Below are positions 8,204-17,564 of a DNA stretch of 64,000 nucleotides, one piece after another; the first letter of the stretch is position 1; the number at the start of each line of letters is the position of its first letter. Position numbers and translations under genes: made by a program. The stretch is from Ciceribacter thiooxidans (GTDB taxonomy: Bacteria; Pseudomonadota; Alphaproteobacteria; Rhizobiales; Rhizobiaceae): assembly GCF_014126615.1 (NCBI RefSeq), contig NZ_CP059896.1, positions 630,501 through 694,500 of the forward strand, read 5' to 3'. The notes below the pieces were generated by a model that was given only the letters and a program-made list of their open reading frames with translations, was not told where the DNA came from and ran no database searches.

Positions 8204-10048
8204 TTACTTCGAAGGGACCTCGAGTTCCTGGCCGACCATCAGGAAGTCGGGGTTCTTCAGCTTGTTGGCTTCGGCGATCTTCGACCACATCATGCCGTCG
8301 CCGAAGAGTTCCTTGGCGATTTTCCAGAGGCTGTCGCCGGCGGTCACCGAATAGGTCTTGACGGTCGCAACCGCCGCATCGGCCGGCGCCGGTGCCGGCG
8401 TTTCCGTCGCGGGAGCGGTGGCTGCCGGGGCCTGTGCGGCGCCTGCGACTTCCGCGACGCGGCCGTCGGTATACGGCTTGTAGGGGCTGTTCTTGGCGAT
8501 GTAATCGGCCACCACCGTTTCCAGGCCCGGACCGTAGTCGTAAGCATTCGTCCCGGCGGTCGCGAAGATCTTGTAGCCATCGCCGCCGGCGCGCATGTAG
8601 TTGTTGGTCGCGACACCATAGGTCTTGGCCGGATCGAGCGGAACGAACGCGTCACCGTCCTTGACCTCGACGGAGATCACGCGACTGCCAGCCGGCTTCG
8701 ACTTGTCGAAGCTGTATTTCAGGCCGGAGACCTGCGGGAAGCGGCCGGCGCCTTCCTCGATCTGGCCGAGGCCGTTCTCGAGCGCGGCGACGATATCGGC
8801 GCCTTTCAGACGGAAGGTGGCGAGCGTGTTCTGGAACGGCAGCACGCTCAGCACTTCGCCCATGGTGACGACGCCGCCGTCGATCGAGGCGCGCAGACCG
8901 CCGCCGTTCTGGATGGCGATCGTCACGCCCTGATCCTTGACGCGGTCGACCATGGCGTCGGCGACCAGATTGCCCATCGAGCATTCCTGGACGCGGCAGA
9001 CCTCGCGCGAGCCGTCGATGACGTCGGCCGACTGGCCGATTTCCTTCTTCTTCAGTTCCTCGATCGGGCCGGCCAGTTCAGCAACCTTTGCGGTGTAGCC
9101 TTCATCCGGCTTGACGGAGGCATCGAGGAGCTTCGGCGCGCCTTCCGCGGACTTGACCACGCCGGCATCGTCGAAGACGACCTTCAGATCGCCGAGATAC
9201 TTCGAATAGGCGTAGGCGGTCACGATCGGCACATCGACACCCGCTGGCGACTTGACCAGTGTCGGGTAGGGGCCGGCAGCCTTCTCGTCGGTGCTCGACA
9301 AGAGCGTGTGGCTGTGCCCGCCGACGATCACGTCGATGCCGTCGACAGCTTTGGCGATCTCCTGGTCCTTGACGTAGCCGACATGCGAGAGCAGCACGAT
9401 CTTGTTGACGCCGGTCGCCTCGATTTCCTTCACCGCGTCCTTCAGGTAGCCGATCTCGTCGGCGAAGAGCACATCCTTGCCGGGCGAGGAGGTTTCGTCG
9501 GTATCGCTTGCCAGCACCGAGACGATCGCGACCTTCTCACCGCCGAATTCCTTGACGATGTAGGGCTTGTACTTGTCGGCGATCGGCGTGTTGAGGCCGG
9601 CGAGCGTATTGCCGGAGATCATCGGGAACTTCAGCGCCGCGATGAAGCGGGCGAGCTCTTCCGGGCCGTCGTCGAATTCGTGGTTGCCGATCGCCATGGC
9701 GTCGAAGCCGATGCCGTTCATGAAGTCGGCGATCGGGGCGCTCTTGTAGGTCGTATAGAAGAGGGAGCCCTGGAACTGGTCGCCGGCGTCGAGGACGAGC
9801 ACGTTACCGCCCGAGAGCTCGCTGCGGCGGGTGTCGATCGCGGTCTTCACGCGGGCGATGCCGCCGAAGCACTCGTTCTTGCCGGCCTCTTCCTCCGAGC
9901 AGGTCGAATCATACTTGTTGATCGCCTCGATACGCGAGTGGAAGTCGTTGATGTGCAGGATGTTCAGCTCGAAGTCCGCAAAGGCAGCGCCCGCCGAAAG
10001 GGCAAGCGCGGAGACACTCAACAGGCCCAATTGAAATTGTTTCAACAT
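8204..10048 (-). CDS. periplasmic 5'-nucleotidase / UDP-sugar hydrolase with LysM
   Basis: Secreted bifunctional nucleotidase (UshA/NutA-like) of 614 residues that dephosphorylates nucleotides in the periplasm. Signal peptide 1-24 ends in AGAAFA. The metallophosphatase domain (about 27-260) shows ILHINDFHSR, LDAGDQFQGS, GNHEFDDG, LLSHVGY and GGHSHTLL. The 5'-nucleotidase C-terminal domain follows (about 330-500; NGGGLRASID). After an Ala/Pro linker, a LysM domain (about 563-612; TAGDSLWKIAKELFGDG) should tether it to peptidoglycan. The start at 10048 is chosen for the signal peptide and an AGGAG site; a 77-residue upstream extension looks non-coding. Confidence 0.94.
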   Translation of the reverse strand: MLKQFQLGLLSVSALALSAGAAFADFELNILHINDFHSRIEAINKYDSTCSEEEAGKNECFGGIARVKTAIDTRRSELSGGNVLVLDAGDQFQGSLFYTTYKSAPIADFMNGIGFDAMAIGNHEFDDGPEELARFIAALKFPMISGNTLAGLNTPIADKYKPYIVKEFGGEKVAIVSVLASDTDETSSPGKDVLFADEIGYLKDAVKEIEATGVNKIVLLSHVGYVKDQEIAKAVDGIDVIVGGHSHTLLSSTDEKAAGPYPTLVKSPAGVDVPIVTAYAYSKYLGDLKVVFDDAGVVKSAEGAPKLLDASVKPDEGYTAKVAELAGPIEELKKKEIGQSADVIDGSREVCRVQECSMGNLVADAMVDRVKDQGVTIAIQNGGGLRASIDGGVVTMGEVLSVLPFQNTLATFRLKGADIVAALENGLGQIEEGAGRFPQVSGLKYSFDKSKPAGSRVISVEVKDGDAFVPLDPAKTYGVATNNYMRAGGDGYKIFATAGTNAYDYGPGLETVVADYIAKNSPYKPYTDGRVAEVAGAAQAPAATAPATETPAPAPADAAVATVKTYSVTAGDSLWKIAKELFGDGMMWSKIAEANKLKNPDFLMVGQELEVPSK

Positions 10049-10332
10049 CGGTTTTCTCCTGGTATCTGCGGCTTTCTTATTCAGCCGCCGTTCGTATTCC
10101 GCTCGGTATTCAAGGGACTTCACTTCGGCGCGATGTTTCCACCAAGTTCTGGAGACCGCAAGAGCAAATACACGTCGCCCTATCGTCCGGCACAGACGTG
10201 GTAAACCGGCGAGGCGACATGCGCGTGAAGGGAAGGCGGGTGCGTTTTCAGGACGCGCCAAGCAGAGCAAGACACACAAGGAGACACCGGACTGTCAGCC
10301 CGGCGTATCCTCTGCGAAAACCGGAGGTGGGA

Positions 10333-10698
10333 CTAGGACCGGCGGGCGAGCGAGAACTGCTTTCCCTCCTGAGTAGTACAATTCAGCTGACTACCAACGC
10401 CTACGCTGCAATTAACCAGCGAGCTAGTTTTGCTGTAGTTCGAGAACATGTTGAGTTGGTAGATGCCGTCAGATTGCGCGACGTACGTGCCCGAGGCCAT
10501 CAACGTGTTTGTTCCGTCAGCAGTTCTTGTTTCGAATCGTCCATTCGAGAATGTCGACAAAAGTCCGTTAGCGTCGACCCACGTGCCTTCGACGGTCGGC
10601 GCCTGGCGAACCGGCGGCAGCGGTCGCGGGCCACTGGAGTAGCATGCCGACAACGCGGTGGCACATACAAGCAGAACGCCGAGATTCCTGATTTTCAT
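10333..10698 (-). CDS. Omp10-like outer membrane lipoprotein
   Basis: Small lipoprotein of 121 residues with a lipobox ending LSAC (Cys20) after a short signal peptide MKIRNLGVLLVCATA. The mature part matches what I remember of Brucella Omp10 in its motifs: EGTWVDANG, a SSF/STF...GRFETRT stretch, a LNCT motif and a terminal FSLARR. Omp10 contributes to envelope integrity and virulence in Brucella; the role in rhizobia is not established. It is a single-gene unit on the minus strand, located between hss (upstream) and the nucleotidase gene, 284 nt from the latter. Confidence 0.85.
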   Translation of the reverse strand: MKIRNLGVLLVCATALSACYSSGPRPLPPVRQAPTVEGTWVDANGLLSTFSNGRFETRTADGTNTLMASGTYVAQSDGIYQLNMFSNYSKTSSLVNCSVGVGSQLNCTTQEGKQFSLARRS

Positions 10699-10828
10699 TC
10701 CTGTTTCCCCACATGGTCTGGGCCAGCCTGTGACCCGGAACCATGCCGCCAACAAATGGTGAAAGCAAGGCCAAGTATCCGCCTTTGCGCGGTTTTCCAA
10801 TGCCGAGCGTCGTCGTTTAACCATTGCC

Positions 10829-10858
10829 AAAAGAAAACCCGCCGCGGAGCGCGGCGGG
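10829..10858 (-). terminator. rho-independent terminator of hss
   Basis: A 9-bp perfect GC stem (10838-10846 with 10850-10858) with a 3-nt loop is followed on the minus strand by TTTTCTTTTGG. It lies 30 nt beyond the homospermidine synthase stop codon. Confidence 0.87.
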
Positions 10859-10888
10859 CGAAGGTCTGTCTTTCCTGATCTCGGTGGA

Positions 10889-12334
10889 TCAGCGAACGAG
10901 GATGTTTTTGAACTGCCACGGGTCCTTGGTGTCGAGATCTTCCGGGAAGAGGCCGGGGCGACCGTCGAGCGGCGTCCAGTCGGTATAATGTCCCTCGACC
11001 GGACCGAGATAAGGCGACTGGACTTCAAGGCAGCGCTTGTAGTCCATCTCGTCGGCCTCGACGATGCCGGCTTCCGGGTTTTCGAGCGCCCAGACCATGC
11101 CGGCGAGCACCGCGGAGGAAACCTGCAGGCCGGTGGCGTTCTGGTAGGGGGCGATGCGGCGGGTCTCTTCGACCGACAGGCGCGAGCCATACCAGTAGGC
11201 GTTCTTCTCGTGGCCGTAGAGCAGCACGCCGAGTTCGTCGATGCCGTCGACCAGTTCATCCTCGTCAAGCACGTGCAGCACCGGCTGTGCGTTGCCGCCG
11301 TTGCCGAACATCTCATGCAGCGAGAGTACCGCGTCGTTCGCCGGGTGGTAGGCATAGTGGCAGGTCGGGCGGAAGGTCACTTCGCCGTCCTTGTCGCGAA
11401 CCGTGAAGTAATCGGCGATCGAGATCGACTCGTTGTGCGTGACGAGGAAGCCGTATTGCGCGCCCGGCGTCGGGCACCAGCTCCGCACGCGGGTGTTCGC
11501 GCCCGGCTGTTCCAGGTAGATCGCGGCCTTGCAGCCCTTCTTGTGCTTCTTGGCGTTCTTCGGCATCCACTTCTCGTGGGTGCCCCAGCCGAGCTCGGCC
11601 GGCTGCAGGCCTTCCGAGATGAAGCCCTCGACCGACCAGGTGTTCCAGAAGACGTCGAGCGGCTTCGGATGCTTGGTGCGCTGGGTGTCGCGCTCGGCGA
11701 TGTGGACGCCCTTGACGCCGACCTTCTTCATCAGGCGGGCCCAGCCTTCGCGGTCGTTCTGGTCCGGTTCGTCGAACTTGAGGCCAATTTCGTTGGCGAG
11801 GTTGACCAGCGCCTGCTTGACGAACCAGGACACCATGCCCGGATTGGCGCCACAGGTGGAGACGGCGGTGGTGCCGCCGGGATTCTTCTTCTTTTCCTGC
11901 CGGGCGGTTTCGCGCAGCGCATAGTTGGTGCGGTCGGCATTCTTCATGTTCTTGTCGAAATAGAAGCCGAGCCAGGGTTCTACGACGGTGTCGATATAGA
12001 GCACGCCGAGCTTGCGGCAGAGCCTCATGAGATCGAGCGAGCCGGTGTCGACGGAAAGGTTGACGCAGAAGCCCTGGCCGGTGCCGTCGGTCAGAAGTGG
12101 CGTCAGCAGCGTCTTGTAGTTGTCCTTGGTGACATGCGCCTGGATGTGGCGGACGCCGTGCTCGGCGAGCAGCGGAGCTTCGTCGTTGCGCGGGTCGATG
12201 ACGACCATTCGGCTCTTGTCGAACTTGAAGTGGCGTTCGATCAGCGGCAGGGTGCCGCGGCCGATGGAGCCGAAGCCGATCATCACGATCGGGCCCGTGA
12301 TCTCTGCATGAACCGGATAGTCTTGCTTGCTCAT
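10889..12334 (-). CDS. hss: homospermidine synthase
   Basis: NAD-dependent cytosolic enzyme making sym-homospermidine from two putrescines (or spermidine plus putrescine), the characteristic long polyamine of rhizobia. The product has 481 residues, close to the usual 477-480. The N-terminal Rossmann motif is VMIGFGSIGRGTLPLIERHF. Further family landmarks are STCGANPGMVSWFVKQAL and TWSVEGFISEG. An AAGGAGAG ribosome site precedes the ATG at 12334. It has its own strong terminator and a 116-nt upstream gap, so it is probably monocistronic. Confidence 0.96.
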   Translation of the reverse strand: MSKQDYPVHAEITGPIVMIGFGSIGRGTLPLIERHFKFDKSRMVVIDPRNDEAPLLAEHGVRHIQAHVTKDNYKTLLTPLLTDGTGQGFCVNLSVDTGSLDLMRLCRKLGVLYIDTVVEPWLGFYFDKNMKNADRTNYALRETARQEKKKNPGGTTAVSTCGANPGMVSWFVKQALVNLANEIGLKFDEPDQNDREGWARLMKKVGVKGVHIAERDTQRTKHPKPLDVFWNTWSVEGFISEGLQPAELGWGTHEKWMPKNAKKHKKGCKAAIYLEQPGANTRVRSWCPTPGAQYGFLVTHNESISIADYFTVRDKDGEVTFRPTCHYAYHPANDAVLSLHEMFGNGGNAQPVLHVLDEDELVDGIDELGVLLYGHEKNAYWYGSRLSVEETRRIAPYQNATGLQVSSAVLAGMVWALENPEAGIVEADEMDYKRCLEVQSPYLGPVEGHYTDWTPLDGRPGLFPEDLDTKDPWQFKNILVR

Positions 12335-12450
12335 TCCACTCTCCTTCAGATGCGCAGTCCACCGCGCGGGCCTTGCAGAACCTCGCTGCAGCGGCCTTTC
12401 CGGTTCTCGGAACGCTCTAGATCATAAATTTCTGACACAATAAAGGGGCC

Positions 12451-13395
12451 TCAGGCGGCGCCGTTCTCGTCTCTATTTCCCGAGAACATGCCGCCGCGCA
12501 GGCAGGAAACGAGTTCGTCGCGCTTTTCGGCGAGACCCTTGTAATTCACCTGTGCGTCGGTCAGCGCGTCCAGTTGCCTGGCCAGCCTTTCGGCAAGATC
12601 GGCGCCGGCCGGATGGGTGGCGAAGGCGCGGATGGGATCGAGATAGATGCGGATCGTGAAGACGATGTCGCCGGAGACCGGCAGCTTGCGCAAGGTTTGC
12701 CGTTCGACCCTGACGATCGCTTCGTCCGCCGCGACTGTCGTCGACGACGGTTCGACGGGAAGCTTCGCCGATTGCGGGTGGAAAAGGGCGTGGCGCCAGT
12801 TGATCGACCAGTTGAACCGTTCGGCCGGCTGGTCGGGATGAAGACCGTCGAAGATGCGGTTGACGAGCGTGGCATTGCGCGTGCCGGCCTGAAAACCGGG
12901 AACGGCTGCGTGGACCTCCTCCATCGGGCGGCCGAACTTCTCCTTAAGCGACCACGATGACGGGAAGGAGAGATGGGCGGCGGCGATCTGCCAGCCGTTC
13001 TCGCGCCGGCGCATCAGGACGAGATCGTCCTGCACAAGAAAACCCGCCCGCAGCAGCGGCGGCATCGTCATGTCGGCAAGCTCGACCGAATGGCCGGCGA
13101 CGTGCATCACATCGCCGGCGCGGCGGTAAATCTCTCCATGTTCCCGCGGCAGATAGTCGGAAAGCAGGTCGAGGCATTCCTGCTGGCCGGCGCGGGTGTC
13201 CGGCGCTTCCATGAAGATCTCGTCGGCATAAGGGCCGAAGAGGCGCCGTTTCTCGGAAAGCTCGCCTGCGAGCTGTTCGTCCGGCTCGGTCCAGCGGCGG
13301 AGGTCGAGCGGGCGCAGGCCGATGGTGAAGGGCGTCGACGAGCCGTCATAGGGTGTGCGGGGCGGCCTGGCGGATGTCGTGGTGGTCACCTCCAT
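12451..13395 (-). CDS. DUF3445 protein, heme-dependent oxidative N-demethylase-like
   Basis: Protein of 314 residues of the DUF3445 family (Pfam PF11927), whose characterised member is the alpha subunit of a heme-dependent oxidative N-demethylase. Recognisable family blocks are LVLMRRRENGWQIAAAHLSF, FPSSWSLKEKFGRPMEEVH, VPGF and NWSINWRHALFHP; the last contains conserved His residues that may serve heme binding. No signal peptide is visible. It is the last gene of the pepF-pabB-pabC-yciI operon, 13 nt after yciI. The substrate here is unknown; the demethylase activity is inferred from family membership only. Confidence 0.85.
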   Translation of the reverse strand: MEVTTTTSARPPRTPYDGSSTPFTIGLRPLDLRRWTEPDEQLAGELSEKRRLFGPYADEIFMEAPDTRAGQQECLDLLSDYLPREHGEIYRRAGDVMHVAGHSVELADMTMPPLLRAGFLVQDDLVLMRRRENGWQIAAAHLSFPSSWSLKEKFGRPMEEVHAAVPGFQAGTRNATLVNRIFDGLHPDQPAERFNWSINWRHALFHPQSAKLPVEPSSTTVAADEAIVRVERQTLRKLPVSGDIVFTIRIYLDPIRAFATHPAGADLAERLARQLDALTDAQVNYKGLAEKRDELVSCLRGGMFSGNRDENGAA

Positions 13396-13408
13396 TGCCG
13401 CCGTTCCC

Positions 13409-13693
13409 TCAGGATTTCAGGATTTCGAAACCGGGTGCTGCCGTCGTCAGCAGCGTTTCGGTGACCTCGCAATCGGCGATGCCGTTCACCACGAAGGGAT
13501 CTGTGGCGGCAAAGGCTTCGATCTCGGCGCGGTCGCCCGCGGCAAGAATGACGCCGCCGGTCCGCGGCACCTTGCGTCCGGAGGCGAGAAACCAGCCGCG
13601 CTCGTAGCCTTGCTGGAGCCAGGCGAGATGCTGGTCCATCAGGCGGTCCGCTTCTTCGAGGCTCTTCTTGTAGGTGAGGGAGAGTATCAGCAT
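13409..13693 (-). CDS. YciI-like protein
   Basis: Compact 94-residue protein of the YciI/YCII ferredoxin-like fold family. The conserved His in MDQHLAWL and the Asp in TDPFVVNG are the two residues that form the putative active site of the family. The function is not established; homologs are linked to small-molecule metabolism and dehalogenation in a few cases. The ATG directly follows the TGA of pabC with no gap, so translation is likely coupled. Confidence 0.9.
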   Translation of the reverse strand: MLILSLTYKKSLEEADRLMDQHLAWLQQGYERGWFLASGRKVPRTGGVILAAGDRAEIEAFAATDPFVVNGIADCEVTETLLTTAAPGFEILKS

Positions 13694-14323
13694 TCAGATG
13701 TCGCTTTCGATCAGTTCGGCCCGGATCAGGCCACGCAGGGAGTTGCCGACAAAGAATGGCTGGTCCTTGAGGTCCTGCGGGCGCAAGACCGAGCTGCGGG
13801 CCTTGCGCTCGCGGATCAGTTCGGCCCGGAGAATGCCCGCCAGCAGCCCGCTCGACAGTGGTGGCGTAATATATTGCCCGCCGATGTCCTCGACGAAGAC
13901 ATTGGTGATCGTGCCTTCGCAGACCTCGCCGCGCTCGTTGAGAAGGAGGACCTCGTCGGCCTCTTCGGGGGTGAACTCCGCCCTCGCGGCCTCGTAGGGC
14001 TCCCGCCGCGTCGTCTTGTGGCGAAAGAGGGCATCCTCGGAATCCATCCGGGTCCTGGCGATACGCACCTTCCAAACCGTGTCGGGCGCCTGCGGCTCGA
14101 AGGGTGTCGCCGTCACCTCGACCTGTCCGCGGAAGTTCATGGTGAGCCGGACACGCAGCGGCGCGTCGCTGGTCTTCAGCGCCTTGAGCTTGGCTTCGGG
14201 ATTCTGCGGCTGGCGAAATCCAAGCGCATCGGCGGAACGCGCCAGCCGCCGCAGGTGCTGGTCGAGCCGCCGAAAGCCTTCGCCCGGCTGCCACCGCATG
14301 GTTTCGATCAGCGAGAAATCCAT
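13694..14323 (-). CDS. pabC: aminodeoxychorismate lyase-like class IV aminotransferase
   Basis: PLP enzyme of fold type IV, 209 residues, expected to release pyruvate from 4-amino-4-deoxychorismate to give p-aminobenzoate for folate synthesis. The PLP lysine sits in LFRHKTTRREPYEAAR, and the cofactor-phosphate region is EVCEGTITNVFVE. It is shorter at the N-terminus than Escherichia coli PabC. The start MDFSLIETMRW at 14323 is favoured because AGGGGA lies just upstream; an upstream start at 14359 would extend it by 12 residues. It overlaps the end of pabB by 16 nt, which supports the pathway assignment. A D-amino-acid aminotransferase role is the alternative. Confidence 0.87.
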   Translation of the reverse strand: MDFSLIETMRWQPGEGFRRLDQHLRRLARSADALGFRQPQNPEAKLKALKTSDAPLRVRLTMNFRGQVEVTATPFEPQAPDTVWKVRIARTRMDSEDALFRHKTTRREPYEAARAEFTPEEADEVLLLNERGEVCEGTITNVFVEDIGGQYITPPLSSGLLAGILRAELIRERKARSSVLRPQDLKDQPFFVGNSLRGLIRAELIESDI

Positions 14324-15489
14324 TGGTCCCCTACTGCGAATCGCGCCTTGAGCAGGCACTCCTCGTATTCGGCCTTCGCGTCCGAATCGAAGACGATGCC
14401 GCCGCCGACGTTGAAGACGGCCTCTCCATTCTTGAAAAGCGAAAGCGTGCGGATAGCAACCGAAAAACGCATCGGCCCCGCCGGGTCAATATAGCCGATC
14501 GCGCCGCAATAGACGTCCCGCGGTCCGACTTCCAGGTCGTGCAGGATTTCCATGGCGCGCATCTTCGGGGCACCGGTGATCGAGCCGCAGGGAAAGAGTG
14601 CAGCGAAGATGTCGGCTATGGTGATGCCGGGCGAGAGCTTCGCGCGGACATGGCTCACCATCTGGTGCAGCGTCGGATAGGTCTCGATCTCGAAGAGCTT
14701 CGGCACCGAGAGCGTTCCGACCTCGCTGATGCGGGAAATGTCGTTGCGCAGCAGATCGACGATCATCCGGTTTTCGGCCTGCGTCTTCTCGTCGGCCAGC
14801 ATCGCGGCGATGATCTCGCGATCCTCGGCCGGCGTCTTTCCGCGGCCGGCCGTGCCCTTCATCGGATGGGTCTCGATGAAGCCTTCCTTGTCGACGGCGA
14901 AGAAGAGTTCCGGCGAGCGCGACAGGATGACCGGCCCTTCGAGGTCGACGAGCGCGCCGTAGCGCACCGGCTGGCGCTCGATCAGCGACCAGAAGGCGGC
15001 GAGCGGATCGCCGTCCCAGCGGGCGCGGATCGGCATGGTCAGGTTTGCCTGGTAGCAGTCGCCCTCACGCAGATGCCGGTGCAGCCGGTCGAAGCGGCGC
15101 TGATAGGACGGAAAATCCCAGGCCGCGTGCGGCTCGGTGATGAAGGGCGCATTTTCCTTGCGCTGCCGGGGTGCGGCGAGAGGGTGATCGTCGCCAGCGG
15201 GCGCATCGAAGACGCCGAAGCAGACGAGCGGCGTCTCGCGATCTTCGGCGGCGCGTGGCGCGAGCTTCTTCTCGAAGAGGTAGCCCGCTTCGTAGGAGAA
15301 GAAGCCGGCGAGCCACTTGCCCGACTGGTGCGCCTCGTCGAGGCGCGCAAGTGCCGTGAAGAAGCCGTCGGCGTCATGGGCGACGATGATCTCCGACGGC
15401 GCGGCAAAAACCGTGCATTCGCCGCGCGTATCGTCGCGGAAGAGGACATAACGGCCGGCTTCGGCCGGCGATGCGGCGGGCGTCGTCAT
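14308..15489 (-). CDS. pabB: aminodeoxychorismate synthase component I
   Basis: Converts chorismate and ammonia or glutamine nitrogen to 4-amino-4-deoxychorismate in the p-aminobenzoate branch of folate synthesis. The 393-residue protein has a short N-terminal region and the chorismate-binding domain (about 130-385). Signatures are HPMKGTAGRG, ENRMIVDLLRNDISR, LFPCGSITGAPK and VGGGIVFDSD. The lysine in PMKGT is the residue that distinguishes PabB from anthranilate synthase in many members. No pabA glutaminase is present in the window. ATG at 15489 overlaps the pepF stop (ATGA), indicating coupling. Confidence 0.94.
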   Translation of the reverse strand: MTTPAASPAEAGRYVLFRDDTRGECTVFAAPSEIIVAHDADGFFTALARLDEAHQSGKWLAGFFSYEAGYLFEKKLAPRAAEDRETPLVCFGVFDAPAGDDHPLAAPRQRKENAPFITEPHAAWDFPSYQRRFDRLHRHLREGDCYQANLTMPIRARWDGDPLAAFWSLIERQPVRYGALVDLEGPVILSRSPELFFAVDKEGFIETHPMKGTAGRGKTPAEDREIIAAMLADEKTQAENRMIVDLLRNDISRISEVGTLSVPKLFEIETYPTLHQMVSHVRAKLSPGITIADIFAALFPCGSITGAPKMRAMEILHDLEVGPRDVYCGAIGYIDPAGPMRFSVAIRTLSLFKNGEAVFNVGGGIVFDSDAKAEYEECLLKARFAVGDQWISR

Positions 15490-17342
15490 GCAGTCTCGTC
15501 GAGCGCTTCCAGTTCGTCGATGAGGCTTTCGATCATCGACAGGCCCTTGGCCCAGAAGGACGGATCGGTGGCGTCAAGGCCGAAAGGCTTCAGGAGTTCG
15601 GAGTGGTGCTTGGTGCCGCCAGCCTTCAGGAGCTCGAAATACTTGTCCTGGAAGCCCGCCTCCGCCTGCCGGTAGACCGCGTAGAGCGAATTCACAAGGC
15701 AGTCGCCGAAGGCGTAGGCATAGACATAGAAGGGCGAATGGATGAAGTGGGGGATATAGGCCCACCACGTCTCATAGCCTTCCGAAATACTGATCGCCGG
15801 CCCGAGGCTTTCGGCCTGCACCGACAGCCAGAGTTCGCCGATGGTCTCGGCCGTCAGCTCACCCTCCTTGCGGGCGGCATGCACCTTGCGTTCGAATTCG
15901 TAGAAGGCGATCTGGCGGACGACCGTGTTGATCATGTCCTCGACCTTCTGGGCCAGCATCGCCTTGCGCTCGCGCCGGTCCTTCGTTTGGTCGAGAAGCG
16001 CGCGGAAGGTCAGCATTTCACCGAAGACGGAGGCGGTCTCGGCGAGCGTCAGCGGCGTCTGGCACATCAGCGCGCCCTGCGCGCCGGCCAGCACCTGGTG
16101 CACGCCGTGGCCGAGTTCGTGCGCGAGCGTCATCACATCCCGCGGCTTGCCGAGATAGTTCACCAGGACGTAGGGGTGGGCCGATGGCACCGTCGGATGG
16201 GCGAAGGCGCCCGGCGCCTTGCCGGGCCGCGCCGGTGCATCGATCCAGCCGCCGTCGAAGAAACGGCCGGCGATCGCCGCCATCTCCGGCGCGAAGCGGC
16301 CATAGGCGGAAAGCACGGTCTCCTTCGCCTCGTCCCAGGGGATCACGCGATCGGAGGTTTCCGGAAGCGGTGCGTTGCGGTCCCAGTAATTGAGTGTGTC
16401 CACGCCGAGCCATTTCGCCTTCATGGCGTAGTAGCGGTGCGAGAGGCGGGGATAGGCGGCCTTGACCGCGCTTGCCAGCGCATCGACGACCTCGCGCTCG
16501 ACGCGGTTGGAAAGATGGCGGCTGTCGGCGATGTCCTGGAAACCACGCCAGCGGTCGGAAATCTCCTTGTCCTTGGCGAGCGTGTTCGTCACCAGCACGA
16601 AGATGCGGATGTTTTCCTTGAAGGTTGCCGAGAGCGCGAGTGCCGCGGTTCGGCGACGTTCAGGATCGGCGTCCTGCAGAAAGTTCAGCGTCGCCTCGAG
16701 CGGCAGCGCCTCGCCGTCGATCGTGAAGCGGAGGCTTGCCAGCGTCTCGTCAAAGAGCCGGTTGAAGGCGCCGGCGCCGGTCATAGACTTTTCGAGGAAG
16801 AGCTGTTCGATCCGGTCCTCGAGCTGGAAGGGCTTGTCCTTGCGCAGGTCGACGATCCACGGGCGGTAGTGGGCGGCGGCCGAGTCCCGGTCCATGCAGG
16901 CGTTCATGACCGCGTCGTCGATGCGGTTGAGCTCGAGGGTGAAGAAGAGGAGATGTCCCGAAAGATCGGTCAGCTTCGCCTGAACGTCGCCGAAGAACTT
17001 GCCGTTCGCCGTGTTCGTCATGTCCGAATAGTAAGTGAGCCCGGCATAGGAGGCGAGGCGGCCCAACAGGTCGTCGAGCGCCTCGTATTCGCGAAGCGCC
17101 GCCCCGATGCCCTCGTCACCCGTGGCGGCCGCCGCTTCTGCGAGCTTGCCCTTCCATTTCGCCTCGAAGGCGAGCGTATCCTTCTCCGACTTTTCGAGGT
17201 CGCGCTTGAATTCCGCGGAGGTCGGCGACGGATAGAGATCCTCGAGCTTCCAGACCGGCAGCGTTCCGAGTGCGGGCGCGCTCTCGGCAGCCACGGCGGG
17301 TTCGGCGGCGAGCGCGATGGCGGGGGTCCGGTGTGGGCGCAT
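15486..17342 (-). CDS. pepF: M3 family oligoendopeptidase F
   Basis: Cytosolic zinc metallopeptidase of family M3B that hydrolyses short oligopeptides; 618 residues, normal for the family. The zinc-binding motif is HELGHG within MTLAHELGHGVHQ, and the downstream conserved region ETASVFGEM supplies the third zinc ligand (Glu). The C-terminal segment GYETWWAYIPHFIHSPFYVY is also typical. The ATG at 17342 has AGGA upstream; a 46-residue upstream extension lacks family similarity. It is the first gene of a five-gene leftward operon with pabB, pabC, yciI and DUF3445. Confidence 0.95.
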   Translation of the reverse strand: MRPHRTPAIALAAEPAVAAESAPALGTLPVWKLEDLYPSPTSAEFKRDLEKSEKDTLAFEAKWKGKLAEAAAATGDEGIGAALREYEALDDLLGRLASYAGLTYYSDMTNTANGKFFGDVQAKLTDLSGHLLFFTLELNRIDDAVMNACMDRDSAAAHYRPWIVDLRKDKPFQLEDRIEQLFLEKSMTGAGAFNRLFDETLASLRFTIDGEALPLEATLNFLQDADPERRRTAALALSATFKENIRIFVLVTNTLAKDKEISDRWRGFQDIADSRHLSNRVEREVVDALASAVKAAYPRLSHRYYAMKAKWLGVDTLNYWDRNAPLPETSDRVIPWDEAKETVLSAYGRFAPEMAAIAGRFFDGGWIDAPARPGKAPGAFAHPTVPSAHPYVLVNYLGKPRDVMTLAHELGHGVHQVLAGAQGALMCQTPLTLAETASVFGEMLTFRALLDQTKDRRERKAMLAQKVEDMINTVVRQIAFYEFERKVHAARKEGELTAETIGELWLSVQAESLGPAISISEGYETWWAYIPHFIHSPFYVYAYAFGDCLVNSLYAVYRQAEAGFQDKYFELLKAGGTKHHSELLKPFGLDATDPSFWAKGLSMIESLIDELEALDETA

Positions 17343-17564
17343 GGGGCAGTCCTTCCGTTTCAAAGGCGATTGGCGGTCAGGTTTAGAGCAGTCGGCGCCC
17401 GATGAAAACCGTACATCGCGACGGAAATTTGCCCGCAGAAGGCATGCCTCCGGCCCGGGTTCACGGCGCAACCTGTGCAAAAACGCGATTCGCTAAAATG
17501 CGAATGTTTTTGAAAACCGGATTTTCAGGCCTCTCCGGCAGCCTCGGGGCTCGAAGGTTCACAA

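Noticed and set aside
8198..10204. Open frame of 668 codons on the plus strand across the 5'-nucleotidase gene
   Set aside because: It mirrors the real gene codon by codon with no start signal and biased Val/Asp/Arg composition; the minus-strand nucleotidase is certain.
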